50,299 bases of DNA from an uncultured Porphyromonadaceae bacterium. Lineage in GTDB: Bacteria; Bacteroidota; Bacteroidia; Bacteroidales; Muribaculaceae. The stretch is from positions 1 through 50,299 of the forward strand of contig UQGP01000014.1 of assembly GCA_900540625.1 (NCBI GenBank), written 5' to 3'. Both the position numbers and the translations under genes were made by a program. This document shows positions 42,504-50,299 of the stretch, in pieces; position 1 is the stretch's first letter, and every line of letters begins with the position of its first letter. The notes below the pieces were generated by a model. The model was given only the letters and a program-made list of their open reading frames with translations. It was not told the origin of the DNA and searched no databases.

Positions 42504-43550
42504 TCAGTAGGACATCTCGCCGCAGAGCGGAACGGCTAAGCGGTAACGGAGCTGTGTTGTGGTAAGATCTTGTGCCAACAGGAACATCATCTTGGTAATG
42601 GCGGCCTCAAAAGTGAGGTCGTGTCCCGAGACAACTCCGATGCCGGTGAGCATTTCACCGCCCACATAACGTGTGGCATGGACGCCGCCGTTACCGCACT
42701 GCGTCACGTTCAGTATTGCCAGTCCGCGACCGATGCCATTCTTGATGCAGTCCATAAACCATCTGTCCGTAGGGCCGTTGCCGGCACCGTAGGTGCGCAG
42801 TATGACGCCGCGTATGCCCGGCGTATTGAGCAGATGATTCAGCGTACGTGCATCCAAACCGGGATATAAATCTATGACCACAACGGCGGGGTTCATCTCG
42901 TACATCGGATGCAGCGTCGTACCGGCGGCCGGACGTGCCAGGGCTTTAGGCTCAAAGTGTATGCCGAGACCTATCTTGGCAAGAGCCGGATAGTTGTGGC
43001 TCTTGAAGGCATTGAAGTTGTCCGCACTGCGTTTGGTCGAGCGATTGCCGCGCCATAGATAGTTCTCGAAAAGTATAGCCACCTCTCGCACCATCGGGCC
43101 CGACCCGTCAGGGTCTTTGGCGGCAGCTATTTGCAACGCAGTAATCAAATTTTCCTCACCATCGGTGCGCACTTCACCTATGGGCAATTGGCTGCCGGTA
43201 ATGATTACAGGTTTGCTAAGTCCCTGCAACATAAAGGACAACGCGCTGGCCGTATAGGCCATAGTATCTGTACCGTGTAAGACCACAAAGCCGTCGTAGC
43301 GATCATAATTGTCTGCTATGGAACGCGCTATCAGCCGCCAATGTTCCAGATTCATATCACTGGAATCTATGGGCGGATTAAACTGTATATTGTCTATTTC
43401 GTAGTCAAGTTTCTTAACCTTAGGCACATTGTCCATCAGATGCGTAAAATCGAAGGGACGCAATGCGCGGGTCTCGGCATCTTCTATCATGCCGATGGTG
43501 CCTCCGGTATACACCATAAGTATACGCGGTTTTTTGGTAATCATGGACAT
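42504..43550 (-). CDS. Type I L-asparaginase (cytosolic)
   Basis: This 348-residue enzyme hydrolyses asparagine to aspartate and ammonia. The first catalytic Thr is in MVYTGGTIGMIED (near T18) and the second in FVVLHGTDTMAYTASALSFML. GSQLPIGEVRTDGEENL and a C-terminal ILRTYGAGNGP complete the family pattern. There is no signal peptide. The start is placed at ATG 43550 (43544 is also possible); an ATG at 43628 would add 26 Arg/Ser-rich residues. It follows metG by about 100 bp on the same strand. Confidence 0.93.
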   Translation of the reverse strand: MSMITKKPRILMVYTGGTIGMIEDAETRALRPFDFTHLMDNVPKVKKLDYEIDNIQFNPPIDSSDMNLEHWRLIARSIADNYDRYDGFVVLHGTDTMAYTASALSFMLQGLSKPVIITGSQLPIGEVRTDGEENLITALQIAAAKDPDGSGPMVREVAILFENYLWRGNRSTKRSADNFNAFKSHNYPALAKIGLGIHFEPKALARPAAGTTLHPMYEMNPAVVVIDLYPGLDARTLNHLLNTPGIRGVILRTYGAGNGPTDRWFMDCIKNGIGRGLAILNVTQCGNGGVHATRYVGGEMLTGIGVVSGHDLTFEAAITKMMFLLAQDLTTTQLRYRLAVPLCGEMSY

Positions 43551-43653
43551 GGGTATAGGTCGTTTGATGGCTTGGAATATTGTCGAAATTGATGTTGCCC
43601 GTCGGCGGTATGGGGTATGCACCGCCATACCGCCGATGGCATTATCCTATAGT

Positions 43654-45693
43654 TTATTTGACGCTTGCGCCGGGATGTACCGGGCCTGTCGGGCCTACGA
43701 CGACAAGTCGTCCGTCGGCATCTTCGGCGCTCAGTATCATACCTTGCGAATCGACGCCGCGCAGGCGACGCACGGGCAGGTTGGCGATGAAGCATACCTG
43801 ACGGCCTACAAGATCCTCGGGGTTGTAGTATTTGGCAATGCCGGAGACGATGGTGCGACCATCGGCAGTGCCGTCGTCGATGCTGAATTTGAGCAATTTG
43901 TCTGCCTTGGGCACACGCTCGCAGGCCTTGACGGTACCTACACGAAGGTCTGCTTTCATAAAGGTGTCGAAGTCTACATCAGGTTGCTGGGGCGCGGGTT
44001 CCCACGCGGCAATGCTATTGGCTTTGCGGATGTCCTCAAGGCGCTTGAGTTGCTTCTGTATGGCCTCGTCCTCGATTTTCTCGAAAAGAAGTTCGGCTGC
44101 TCCGATTTTTCGTCCTGCGGGAATAATCTCTTTGCCCAAATCTTGCCACTGAAGTTTGGTGATGCCCAGCATCTTGCAAATCTTGGCTGAGGTGAAGGGC
44201 ATAAACGGTTCGAAGGCTATGGCCATATCGGCGCACAGTTGCATAGCGCAGTTGAGGATGGTGGCCACGCGCGACATATCGGTCTTGGCCAGTTTCCACG
44301 GCTCGGTCTCTTGCAGGTATTTATTGCCGATACGGGCAATATTCATGGCCTCGCGTAGCGCATCGCGGAAGTGGAAGTGCTCGATGCAGTCTTCGAGGGC
44401 GTCTTTGGCCTTGAGAATATCGGCTTGGAGGGCGGTGTCTACATCCTCCAATGTCCCGGCTGCCGGTACTACCCCGTCAAAGTACTTGTGAGTCAACACC
44501 ACGGCACGATTGACAAAGTTCCCGGCGATAGCCACCAACTCGTTATTGTTGCGTGCCTGGAAGTCAGCCCACGTGAAATCATTATCCTTGGTTTCAGGGG
44601 CATTGGCGGTGAGTACATAGCGCAACACATCTTGCTTGCCGGGGAAGTCCTCGAGATACTCATTGAGCCAAATGGCCCAGTTGCGCGATGTCGAAATCTT
44701 GTCGCCTTCGAGGTTGAGGAACTCATTGGCGGGCACGTTGTCGGGCAGATTGAAATTGTCATCGTACGCCTTGAGCATCGTCGGGAAGATAATGCAGTGG
44801 AACACGATATTATCTTTACCGATGAAGTGTATCAGGCGTGTTTCGGGGTCCTTCCACCATGTTTCCCAGGTGTCGGGATACAACTCCTTGGTATTGGAGA
44901 TATAGCCTATGGGCGCGTCAAACCACACGTACAGCACCTTGCCTTTGGCCTCATCCAACGGCACGGGCACACCCCAATCGAGATCACGAGTGACGGCACG
45001 GGGCTGCAATCCCATATCGAGCCACGATTTGCACTGGCCGTAGACATTAGTTTTCCATTCCTTGTGTCCGTCCAAAATCCAGTGGCGCAGGAAGTCCTCC
45101 CAACGTTCCAACGGCAGATACCAGTGACGAGTCTCACGCTTGACCGGAGTGCTGCCGGTGATGGCACTCTTGGGATTGATAAGTTCGTCGGGCGACAGTG
45201 AGGTGCCGCAGGCTTCGCATTGGTCACCGTAGGCACGGGGATTGTGGCAGTGGGGACATTCGCCGGTGACGTAACGGTCAGCCAAGAACTGCTGTGCCTT
45301 TTCGTCGTACAGCTGTTCGGAGGTCTTGACTACGAATTGGCCCTTGTCGTACAGACGCTTGAAGAATTCGGAGGCAGTCTCCGCATGTATTTTCGAAGAG
45401 GTGCGCGAGTATATATCGAAAGATATACCCAGACCCTCAAAAGACTTCTTGATGATGCTGTGGTAGCGGTCTACTATATCCTGAGGCGTCACACCTTCTT
45501 TTTTGGCTTTGATGGTGATGGGCACGCCATGCTCGTCCGATCCGCAGACAAAGGCTACGGGGCGGCCGTTGAGTCTCAGATAGCGTGCGTATATATCTGC
45601 CGGAACATATACTCCGGCAAGGTGGCCTATATGTACCGGGCCGTTTGCATACGGCAGTGCGGCGGTGATAAGTGTGCGCTTGTATTGTGTCAT
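43654..45693 (-). CDS. metG: Methionyl-tRNA synthetase with C-terminal tRNA-binding domain
   Basis: This 679-residue class I aminoacyl-tRNA synthetase charges tRNA-Met. Nucleotide-binding motifs are HIGH at H21-H24 (PYANGPVHIGHLAG) and a KMSKS variant KISTS (about residue 330, GDKISTSRNWAIWL). Zinc-knuckle cysteines are in GECPHCHNPRAYGDQCEACG. The C-terminal 110 residues (about 570-679, FMKADLRVGTVKACERVPKADKLLKFSIDDG) form the Trbp111/EMAP-II-like tRNA-binding domain. It reads towards the asparaginase gene, with which it may be co-transcribed. Confidence 0.98.
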   Translation of the reverse strand: MTQYKRTLITAALPYANGPVHIGHLAGVYVPADIYARYLRLNGRPVAFVCGSDEHGVPITIKAKKEGVTPQDIVDRYHSIIKKSFEGLGISFDIYSRTSSKIHAETASEFFKRLYDKGQFVVKTSEQLYDEKAQQFLADRYVTGECPHCHNPRAYGDQCEACGTSLSPDELINPKSAITGSTPVKRETRHWYLPLERWEDFLRHWILDGHKEWKTNVYGQCKSWLDMGLQPRAVTRDLDWGVPVPLDEAKGKVLYVWFDAPIGYISNTKELYPDTWETWWKDPETRLIHFIGKDNIVFHCIIFPTMLKAYDDNFNLPDNVPANEFLNLEGDKISTSRNWAIWLNEYLEDFPGKQDVLRYVLTANAPETKDNDFTWADFQARNNNELVAIAGNFVNRAVVLTHKYFDGVVPAAGTLEDVDTALQADILKAKDALEDCIEHFHFRDALREAMNIARIGNKYLQETEPWKLAKTDMSRVATILNCAMQLCADMAIAFEPFMPFTSAKICKMLGITKLQWQDLGKEIIPAGRKIGAAELLFEKIEDEAIQKQLKRLEDIRKANSIAAWEPAPQQPDVDFDTFMKADLRVGTVKACERVPKADKLLKFSIDDGTADGRTIVSGIAKYYNPEDLVGRQVCFIANLPVRRLRGVDSQGMILSAEDADGRLVVVGPTGPVHPGASVK

Positions 45694-45815
45694 TGTCTAT
45701 GTTGTGTTTCGGACGCCGAGGCGTCCATTGTTGTCTTTATTCTATTATATAATGTGTATCCTGTTTATAATCTGTCGCGCTCTTGGACGTACAGCCCAAA
45801 CGTTGTTCGGCTCGC

Positions 45816-46658
45816 TTATTTCGGATCTTTGAATACAAAGGTGATGGTGGCGCTTCCGCCCTCGGCATTGGCCGTTCCGGTGCGTGCAAATTTATGCCGC
45901 TTGACTTCGCGCAGGCACGCTTCCTTGGTACTTTCCGAAATATTGCCGTCTCCGCCGATGACCGTGGCCTGTGTCACAGCGCCTCCGGCATCGAAAAGGG
46001 CTTCAATCTTCACTCGTCCCACCTTATTGGAAGGAATGCTGTTTGAATATCCCGGGAAGCCCCATCCGCCGGAAATACGGCCATGATTGACGCCCACGGA
46101 CGATGACCGCGAATTGGCCGGGCCGGCCGAAGCGGGGTTGCCGTCGGTACGTCCGGCATTACCGGTGTCTCCGTTGCGATTATTGGAGTTATGTCGCGCA
46201 TTGGAGAAGGCATTGCCCACCGTCGATTGGGTGCGTCGTGCCGTGGCTTGCTCTTCTTTGCGCTTATTGTCTGCCGGAGTCCCGACTTTTTCGGGCTGCT
46301 GTTTTTTCTCTACTTGAATGTCCGAGGGGCGGTTGGACGTCACCACCGGGGCGGGCTTGCCCACCGAGCCGCGGTCCTCGAGCGCCGTCCCGGTTTCGGG
46401 CGCAAGGCGTGCCGGATTGTCCACGTTTTCGGGCGTCTGTGCCGCCGCATCCTGCTGTTGATGCGAAGGCACTGACTTGGGCGGCAGTTGTATTGTCTCG
46501 ACAAGGTCCTCCACCTGCGCCAACTCGATATACGGATCGGGTTGCGGCGGCCATTCCTTGTCAGGAGAAAACGACAGATGGCTGAGGCATAGCCATAGCC
46601 ACACCAGCGCCGCTATGGCGACGGTGCCTAAGGCTGCTATGTGGCGTGCTTGGTTCAT
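45816..46658 (-). CDS. TonB-like energy-transducer protein
   Basis: This 280-residue protein has one N-terminal membrane anchor (about 8-28, IAALGTVAIAALVWLWLCLSHL). A long Pro/Gln/Asn-rich periplasmic linker follows (PENVDNPARLAPETG, EKKQQPEKVGTPADNKRKEE, NARHNSNNRNGDTG). The small folded end (about 205-280, GWGFPGYSNSIPSNKVGRVKIEALFDAGGAVTQATVIGGDGN and CLREVKRHKFARTG) resembles a TonB C-terminal domain. With the ExbD and ExbB genes upstream it would couple proton flow to outer-membrane receptors. The linker is less charged than in classical TonB, so it may be a variant. Confidence 0.85.
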   Translation of the reverse strand: MNQARHIAALGTVAIAALVWLWLCLSHLSFSPDKEWPPQPDPYIELAQVEDLVETIQLPPKSVPSHQQQDAAAQTPENVDNPARLAPETGTALEDRGSVGKPAPVVTSNRPSDIQVEKKQQPEKVGTPADNKRKEEQATARRTQSTVGNAFSNARHNSNNRNGDTGNAGRTDGNPASAGPANSRSSSVGVNHGRISGGWGFPGYSNSIPSNKVGRVKIEALFDAGGAVTQATVIGGDGNISESTKEACLREVKRHKFARTGTANAEGGSATITFVFKDPK

Positions 46659-46664
46659 GCTCGT

Positions 46665-47183
46665 TTATCTTGTCTCTGTGGTTGAGGTGGACGAATTGAC
46701 CGGAGCGGATGCTGTCGCGGCGGCAGGCTGCCCCGATTGGGCATCACCCGTCACGGCGGCTGTGGCGGCATTGTCCTTCTTGGTGGTGGCGAGCACCATC
46801 TTCAGGTCGTTGTCGGCGCCCAGGTTAAGGATTTCGACGACATCGCCATAAGGTACCGCCGAATCACCGAATACGGCAATGGCGGTCTCGGGCGCCTGCT
46901 CCTTGACTCCTTTCAGAAAGTCCACAAGTGCCTGTTGCGAAGGCATGGACATCGGTTCGCCGTCGCCGAATTGCCCCCATAGGCTTCCGTCGGCTTGGAT
47001 AAACACTCGCGTCACCGGCTTGAGCGGCGTCTGCTCGGAACTTTGCGGCAAATTGACCTCGAGCGCCGTAGGAAATACGAAGGTCGAAGTAACCATAAAA
47101 AATACCAGCAGCAGGAACACAACGTCCGTCATCGACGCCATGGAAAATCCGGAAAGTATTTCTTGTTGACGTTTAAGCGACAT
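46665..47183 (-). CDS. exbD: ExbD/TolR family biopolymer transport protein
   Basis: This 172-residue inner-membrane protein has a single anchor with the essential Asp (D20 in SMTDVVFLLLVFFMVTSTF). A periplasmic domain follows (LEVNLPQSSEQTPLKPVTRVFIQADGSLW; IAVFGDSAVPYGDVVEILNLGADNDLKMVLATTK). The C-terminal Ala/Thr/Ser-rich tail of about 35 residues is longer than usual. It lies 38 bp after exbB and 6 bp before the TonB-like gene, a tight operon. It is part of a proton-driven motor complex. Confidence 0.93.
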   Translation of the reverse strand: MSLKRQQEILSGFSMASMTDVVFLLLVFFMVTSTFVFPTALEVNLPQSSEQTPLKPVTRVFIQADGSLWGQFGDGEPMSMPSQQALVDFLKGVKEQAPETAIAVFGDSAVPYGDVVEILNLGADNDLKMVLATTKKDNAATAAVTGDAQSGQPAAATASAPVNSSTSTTETR

Positions 47184-47221
47184 TGGATGCGTAATTAATC
47201 GACATTGAATGATTTAGGACG

Positions 47222-47878
47222 TCAAGCCGGCTCGTTGAGCAGGTCCATAAAGTCCATGGTGCGAGCCTCGAGCATATTCATCACCTTATTGACACGTGCG
47301 ACAAGGTAATTGTAAGCGAACATAGCCACGATACCCACGATAAGTCCGGCAACGGTGGTCACCAATGCAGTGTATATACCTCCGGCAAAGTCGCCGATTT
47401 GGGCGCTGTTGCCACTGGCTGCGATGGCGTAGAACGATTCGACCATACCAATGACGGTACCGAGGAAGCCGAGCATAGGAGCGGCGCCGGCAATGGTTGC
47501 CAGCCAGGGCAGTCCCTTGGACAGCGAAGCTATCTCCATATTACCGGTGTTTTCGATAGTTACCAGAACATCGTTCATAGGGCGACCGATGCGCGAGATA
47601 CCCTTGCCTATAAGGCGTCCGTACGGGGTATCGGAGTTGTGGCACAATTCCTTGGCTGCGTCAATCTCGCCATCATGGATATAGTCGCGTATGCGTTTCA
47701 TAAACGTCTCGTCCTGACGCGACGCTTTGGTGATAATGATGGCGCGCTCGATGGCGATATACACGCCGGCAAGCAGCAGCACGGCCAGAACAATCATAAT
47801 CCAGCCGCCCGAAAGGCATAAATCCCACAGAGACAGGCTCTCGGGTACGGCAGCGGTTGCAGTGTCTAACAGTATCAT
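47222..47878 (-). CDS. exbB: MotA/TolQ/ExbB proton channel family protein
   Basis: This 218-residue inner-membrane protein has an N-terminal helix (about 20-42, GWIMIVLAVLLLAGVYIAIERA), a cytosolic loop, and two later helices containing the family signature GLPWLATIAGAAPMLGFLGTVIGMVESF and ALVTTVAGLIVGIVAMFAYNYLVARV. It forms the stator-like channel with ExbD. It follows pdxJ after 149 bp on the same strand. Confidence 0.95.
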   Translation of the reverse strand: MILLDTATAAVPESLSLWDLCLSGGWIMIVLAVLLLAGVYIAIERAIIITKASRQDETFMKRIRDYIHDGEIDAAKELCHNSDTPYGRLIGKGISRIGRPMNDVLVTIENTGNMEIASLSKGLPWLATIAGAAPMLGFLGTVIGMVESFYAIAASGNSAQIGDFAGGIYTALVTTVAGLIVGIVAMFAYNYLVARVNKVMNMLEARTMDFMDLLNEPA

Positions 47879-48027
47879 ATTCAGATGGTATATTGTGTAT
47901 ACGGTTTATTACTTTGTGTGCTAATATTTTAGTCCTCGTTTTAATCCTCGGCAGCGGCCTCGATGCTATTTGAGACAGTGTCCCCGGCGGCATACTCAGT
48001 CGCGTGCTCCGAGGCTTTGGCGTATTG

Positions 48028-48741
48028 TCACTTGAGACAATCGAGATAGCGCTGTATTGTGGTCTGCAATCCCAAATACAAGGCATCGCATATCAGCGCA
48101 TGACCTATGGATACCTCGTTGAGGTAAGGCATAGCTCGATGGAAGTAGGCCAGATTTTCAAGCGACAGGTCATGGCCGGCATTGACGCCCAAGCCGCAAT
48201 TATGAGCCACCTTGGAGGCGGCGACATACGGGGCGACGGCAGCTTCCGGATCTTTGGGATACATATCGGCGTACGGCTTGGTGTACAGCTCTATACGGTC
48301 GGCACCGGTACGTGCTGCGGTACGTATGTCCTCCTCTTTGGGGTAGACAAATATAGATACGCGGATGCCGCCCTCGTGCAGACGCTCGACGATAGAGCAT
48401 AGGAAGTCAAAATTGGTGTTGACATCCCATCCGCCGGTGCTGGTGATGGCGTCCGGCGCATCCGGGACAAGGGTGACTTGTGCCGGACGTACGCGCAACA
48501 CCAAGTCCATAAAACGTTCGTCGGGATATCCCTCGATATTAAACTCGGTACGTAGTCGCGAACGAAGTGCCAGCACATCGCTGCGGCGAATGTGGCGCTC
48601 GTCGGGACGCGGATGCACGGTGATACCTTGCGCACCGAAGTCCTCGCAGTCGGTGGCCACTTTTTCCACATCAGGATTATTGGCTCCGCGCGCGTTGCGC
48701 AAAGTCGCTATCTTATTGATGTTTACACTCAGACAAGTCAT
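48028..48741 (-). CDS. pdxJ: Pyridoxine 5'-phosphate synthase
   Basis: PdxJ closes the pyridoxine ring from 1-deoxyxylulose 5-phosphate and 3-amino-1-hydroxyacetone phosphate (vitamin B6 synthesis). The 237-residue protein shows LSVNINKIATLRNARG, ITVHPRPDERHIRRSDV (H43, R45, H50), E70 in FNIEGYP, and VNAGHDLSLENL. It is divergent from the small TTG-start gene and nadK. After its TGA the same frame stays open for 28 codons to a TAA at 47941 (residues QYAKASEHATEYAAGDTVSN and on), so a short readthrough or a recent stop is possible. Confidence 0.96.
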   Translation of the reverse strand: MTCLSVNINKIATLRNARGANNPDVEKVATDCEDFGAQGITVHPRPDERHIRRSDVLALRSRLRTEFNIEGYPDERFMDLVLRVRPAQVTLVPDAPDAITSTGGWDVNTNFDFLCSIVERLHEGGIRVSIFVYPKEEDIRTAARTGADRIELYTKPYADMYPKDPEAAVAPYVAASKVAHNCGLGVNAGHDLSLENLAYFHRAMPYLNEVSIGHALICDALYLGLQTTIQRYLDCLK

Positions 48742-48815
48742 ATATATTCGTTATGCCCCGGGGCATATTTTTATAGTGTTATGTTTATATTTTCCCTTTC
48801 GTATTGAATTTTTGC

Positions 48816-48849
48816 CTAAATTTGTATCTGAAAGGGAGTACAAATTTAG
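48816..48849. promoter_or_regulatory. Palindromic operator/promoter between pdxJ and the TTG-start gene
   Basis: CTAAATTTGTA (48816-48826) and TACAAATTTAG (48839-48849) are perfect 11-bp arms around a 12-nt spacer. Each arm contains TAAATTTG, the Bacteroidetes -7 element, once per strand, so the site could bind a dimeric regulator over divergent promoters. The plus-strand start (TTG 48876) is about 52 nt beyond the first arm. Confidence 0.6.
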
Positions 48850-48875
48850 TTAGAATTATCTAAATCTAAAAAATA

Positions 48876-49277
48876 TTGACCGCAAAAGATGACATAAAGA
48901 CAGAACTGGAGCGTCTGTTCCCCTATGCCGAGGACGCCTCGACACTGGTGGTAAGCTGCCCCAAGCATGATTATTGCGCCTCGCAATTATGCCGCGCCGT
49001 CGAGGATTGCGATGCTCATGTACTCAATCTCAACATTATAGATGTCGCAGTTCCGGTCGTATCCGACGGCACGGACATACCGCACTTCGACATAGACTAC
49101 GAAGACTCGCCGCGCACATACATCGAACTGCGAATTTCGCACCGCAATACCGATGCGGCGGCACGTTCAGTCGCGCGCTACGGATACACCGTCGAATACA
49201 CACGCGATGCCATAGGCACTGCCAAGGGCGACATTGACGGCCGCCTCGAAAGCCTTATGCGCATTCTCAACGTTTGA
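48876..49277 (+). CDS. Small hypothetical protein before nadK (TTG start)
   Basis: The frame has no ATG near its beginning. The likely start is TTG 48876, giving 133 residues (TAKDDIKTELERLFPYAEDASTLVVSC...). It contains CPKHDYCASQLCRAVEDCDAHVLNLNIIDV, then an acidic segment DIPHFDIDYEDSPRTYIELRISHRNTDAAARSVARYGYTVEY and a C-terminal helix GRLESLMRILNV. Four cysteines in the first half could bind metal or pair. I recognise no family. It is followed by nadK after 55 bp, probably in one operon from the palindromic promoter. Confidence 0.7.
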   Translation: MTAKDDIKTELERLFPYAEDASTLVVSCPKHDYCASQLCRAVEDCDAHVLNLNIIDVAVPVVSDGTDIPHFDIDYEDSPRTYIELRISHRNTDAAARSVARYGYTVEYTRDAIGTAKGDIDGRLESLMRILNV

Positions 49278-49332
49278 CCTTTCGCAACGCGCTTGGCACC
49301 TCCCCTTTATTTACCTCAATAAACGTACGACC

Positions 49333-50193
49333 ATGACCATAGCCATATACGGAAGCCGTCAACAGCAACCTTATGCAGCTCAAATCGAGCGAATGTTGCG
49401 ACACATCGTGCTGACAGGCACCGACATCGAGATGCACCCCAAGCTTTACGATCATCTCGCCGAATTGGGCGTATCACTTGCCGGAGTACGCCAAGCCTCA
49501 CTCTCGGGTCCGGACCAAGAGTGCTCGTTGGTGCTGAGCATCGGTGGCGACGGCACCTTTTTGCGTACCGCCGCGTGGGTCGGCCGACTCGGCATACCCA
49601 TTATCGGCATAAACACCGGGCATCTGGGATACCTGGCAACGATGAACATCGACGATGCATCCTCGGACAAAGGCGTCGACGGTATGCTCAACGCCGACTT
49701 CGCCATCGAGGAGCGCACGCTGCTTGAAGTATATTCACCCGAGGTGCGCGGATGGCGATATGCACTCAACGAGGTGTGCATCGCCAAAGACGACAGCGTA
49801 TCTATGATTCAGGCCGATACCTTTGTAGACGGCATCGAACTGGCCCAATACCGCGCCGACGGACTTATCATAGCCACTCCGACGGGCTCGACAGCCTACA
49901 ATCTCTCGGCCGGCGGTCCTATCGTACAGCCTACCGCCCCGGTGCTGGTTGTATCACCCATAGCGGCGCACTCTCTGGGTATGAGGCCGTTGGTCATCGA
50001 CGACCACAGCGTCTTGGACATCAGCGTCAGCGGTCGCGCTCGCGCATTCAGGCTGAGCCTTGACGGACGCTCGACGGTGTTGCCTATGGATACGGAGGTG
50101 CGCATTCGCCGTGCACCGTTCGTATGCCGCATCGCCATGCGCCCCGACAGCGCATTCCCCGTGTCGCTACGGCGCAAATTGCTGTTCAACTGA
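49333..50193 (+). CDS. nadK: NAD kinase
   Basis: NadK phosphorylates NAD to NADP in the cytosol. The 286-residue protein starts at ATG 49333; an ATG at 49234 would overlap the previous gene in another frame. The diacylglycerol-kinase-fold motif is CSLVLSIGGDGTFLRTA (GGDG at 71-74), followed by GINTGHLGYLATMN, ALNEVCIAKDD and the substrate-site block RADGLIIATPTGSTAYNLSAGGPIV. The gene ends 51 bp before the right terminal repeat. Confidence 0.97.
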   Translation: MTIAIYGSRQQQPYAAQIERMLRHIVLTGTDIEMHPKLYDHLAELGVSLAGVRQASLSGPDQECSLVLSIGGDGTFLRTAAWVGRLGIPIIGINTGHLGYLATMNIDDASSDKGVDGMLNADFAIEERTLLEVYSPEVRGWRYALNEVCIAKDDSVSMIQADTFVDGIELAQYRADGLIIATPTGSTAYNLSAGGPIVQPTAPVLVVSPIAAHSLGMRPLVIDDHSVLDISVSGRARAFRLSLDGRSTVLPMDTEVRIRRAPFVCRIAMRPDSAFPVSLRRKLLFN

Positions 50194-50244
50194 GTATTTA
50201 CGTCCGACACGTCAAGGCGTTGTTTCGAGCGACGAATCTCGATA

Positions 50245-50299
50245 TGTGTAGATTCTTAAACGAAGTGCAAAAACATTAGCCTCTCACTACGGGGCTAGC
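50245..50299. repeat. Terminal inverted repeat, right copy (55 bp)
   Basis: Exact reverse complement of bases 1-55. It begins TGTGTAGATTC and ends GGGGCTAGC. It follows a short intergenic stretch after nadK with no gene. Confidence 0.95.

Noticed and set aside
44371..45201. Open frame of 276 codons opposite metG
   Set aside because: Antisense shadow of MetG; no recognisable protein.
1..50299. Complete circular plasmid or phage
   Set aside because: Terminal repeats are inverted, not direct, and the content is chromosomal housekeeping.
1..50299. CRISPR array
   Set aside because: No regularly spaced direct repeats with unique spacers and no cas genes.

Overview
The window looks like a complete metagenomic or draft contig from a Bacteroidales bacterium, most likely Muribaculaceae-like. 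That placement is inferred from sequence features. Promoters upstream of many genes carry the Bacteroidetes -7 element TAnnTTTG, several with a TTTG -33 element 19-20 nt upstream. Purine-rich Shine-Dalgarno sites are mostly absent. The gene content also fits: TamL/TamB, a reverse rubrerythrin, KorAB, a C25 gingipain-like protease with a type-IX-secretion-like tail, a DUF4831 protein, and a pdxJ / exbB-exbD-tonB / nadK neighbourhood. Both ends of the window carry the same exact 55-bp sequence in inverted orientation, so the contig stops at a repeat.

Layout. 1-2,710 is a compact accessory locus on the minus strand: an orphan RHS-core tip, a GTGA-overlapped exported protein, then two tandem paralogous exported proteins. 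2,937-9,535 is housekeeping: Nnr (NAD(P)HX repair), a DUF4831 protein, reverse rubrerythrin, a YjbR-like protein, a sugar O-acetyltransferase, FabF and ACP. 9,845-10,535 holds a small exported protein and a long imperfect palindrome of about 170 bp. 10,535-19,555 holds KorB/KorA, an AspT/YidE-type transporter, thioredoxin, tRNA-Arg(TCT), a small RHH-like protein, a GNAT-nitrilase fusion and a methyltransferase.

19,676-22,495 is a prophage remnant on the minus strand. It has a tail assembly chaperone with a canonical -1 slippery site (A AAA AAG), a truncated tape-measure gene, and between them a duplicated module. Each module carries a divergently transcribed small membrane-protein gene with its own Bacteroidetes promoter, and a second copy of the tape-measure 5' end is fused to a copy of the chaperone 3' end. 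A class II Fic protein (22,869-24,158) follows, preceded by a perfect 21-bp-arm palindrome and repeated ATGCGGCG-type motifs.

24,262-31,465 is the tamB-tamL operon for envelope biogenesis. After rplS and an unlisted 47-aa membrane protein comes a two-gene exported module (32,768-36,288): a C25 cysteine protease translationally coupled to an LRR/BspA-like protein. Its interior is visibly AT-richer than its ends. 36,512-38,781 is pta-ackA (acetate production). Then come two outer-membrane proteins (one OmpA-like), an acyltransferase-3 membrane protein, type I asparaginase, MetG, a TonB/ExbD/ExbB energy-transduction set with pdxJ, a small TTG-start protein behind a palindromic promoter, and nadK.

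The strongest candidates for something not yet described are the duplicated moron-like cassettes between the tail chaperone and tape-measure genes, the RHS-tip locus with three exported partner proteins, and the compositionally mosaic C25-protease/LRR pair.
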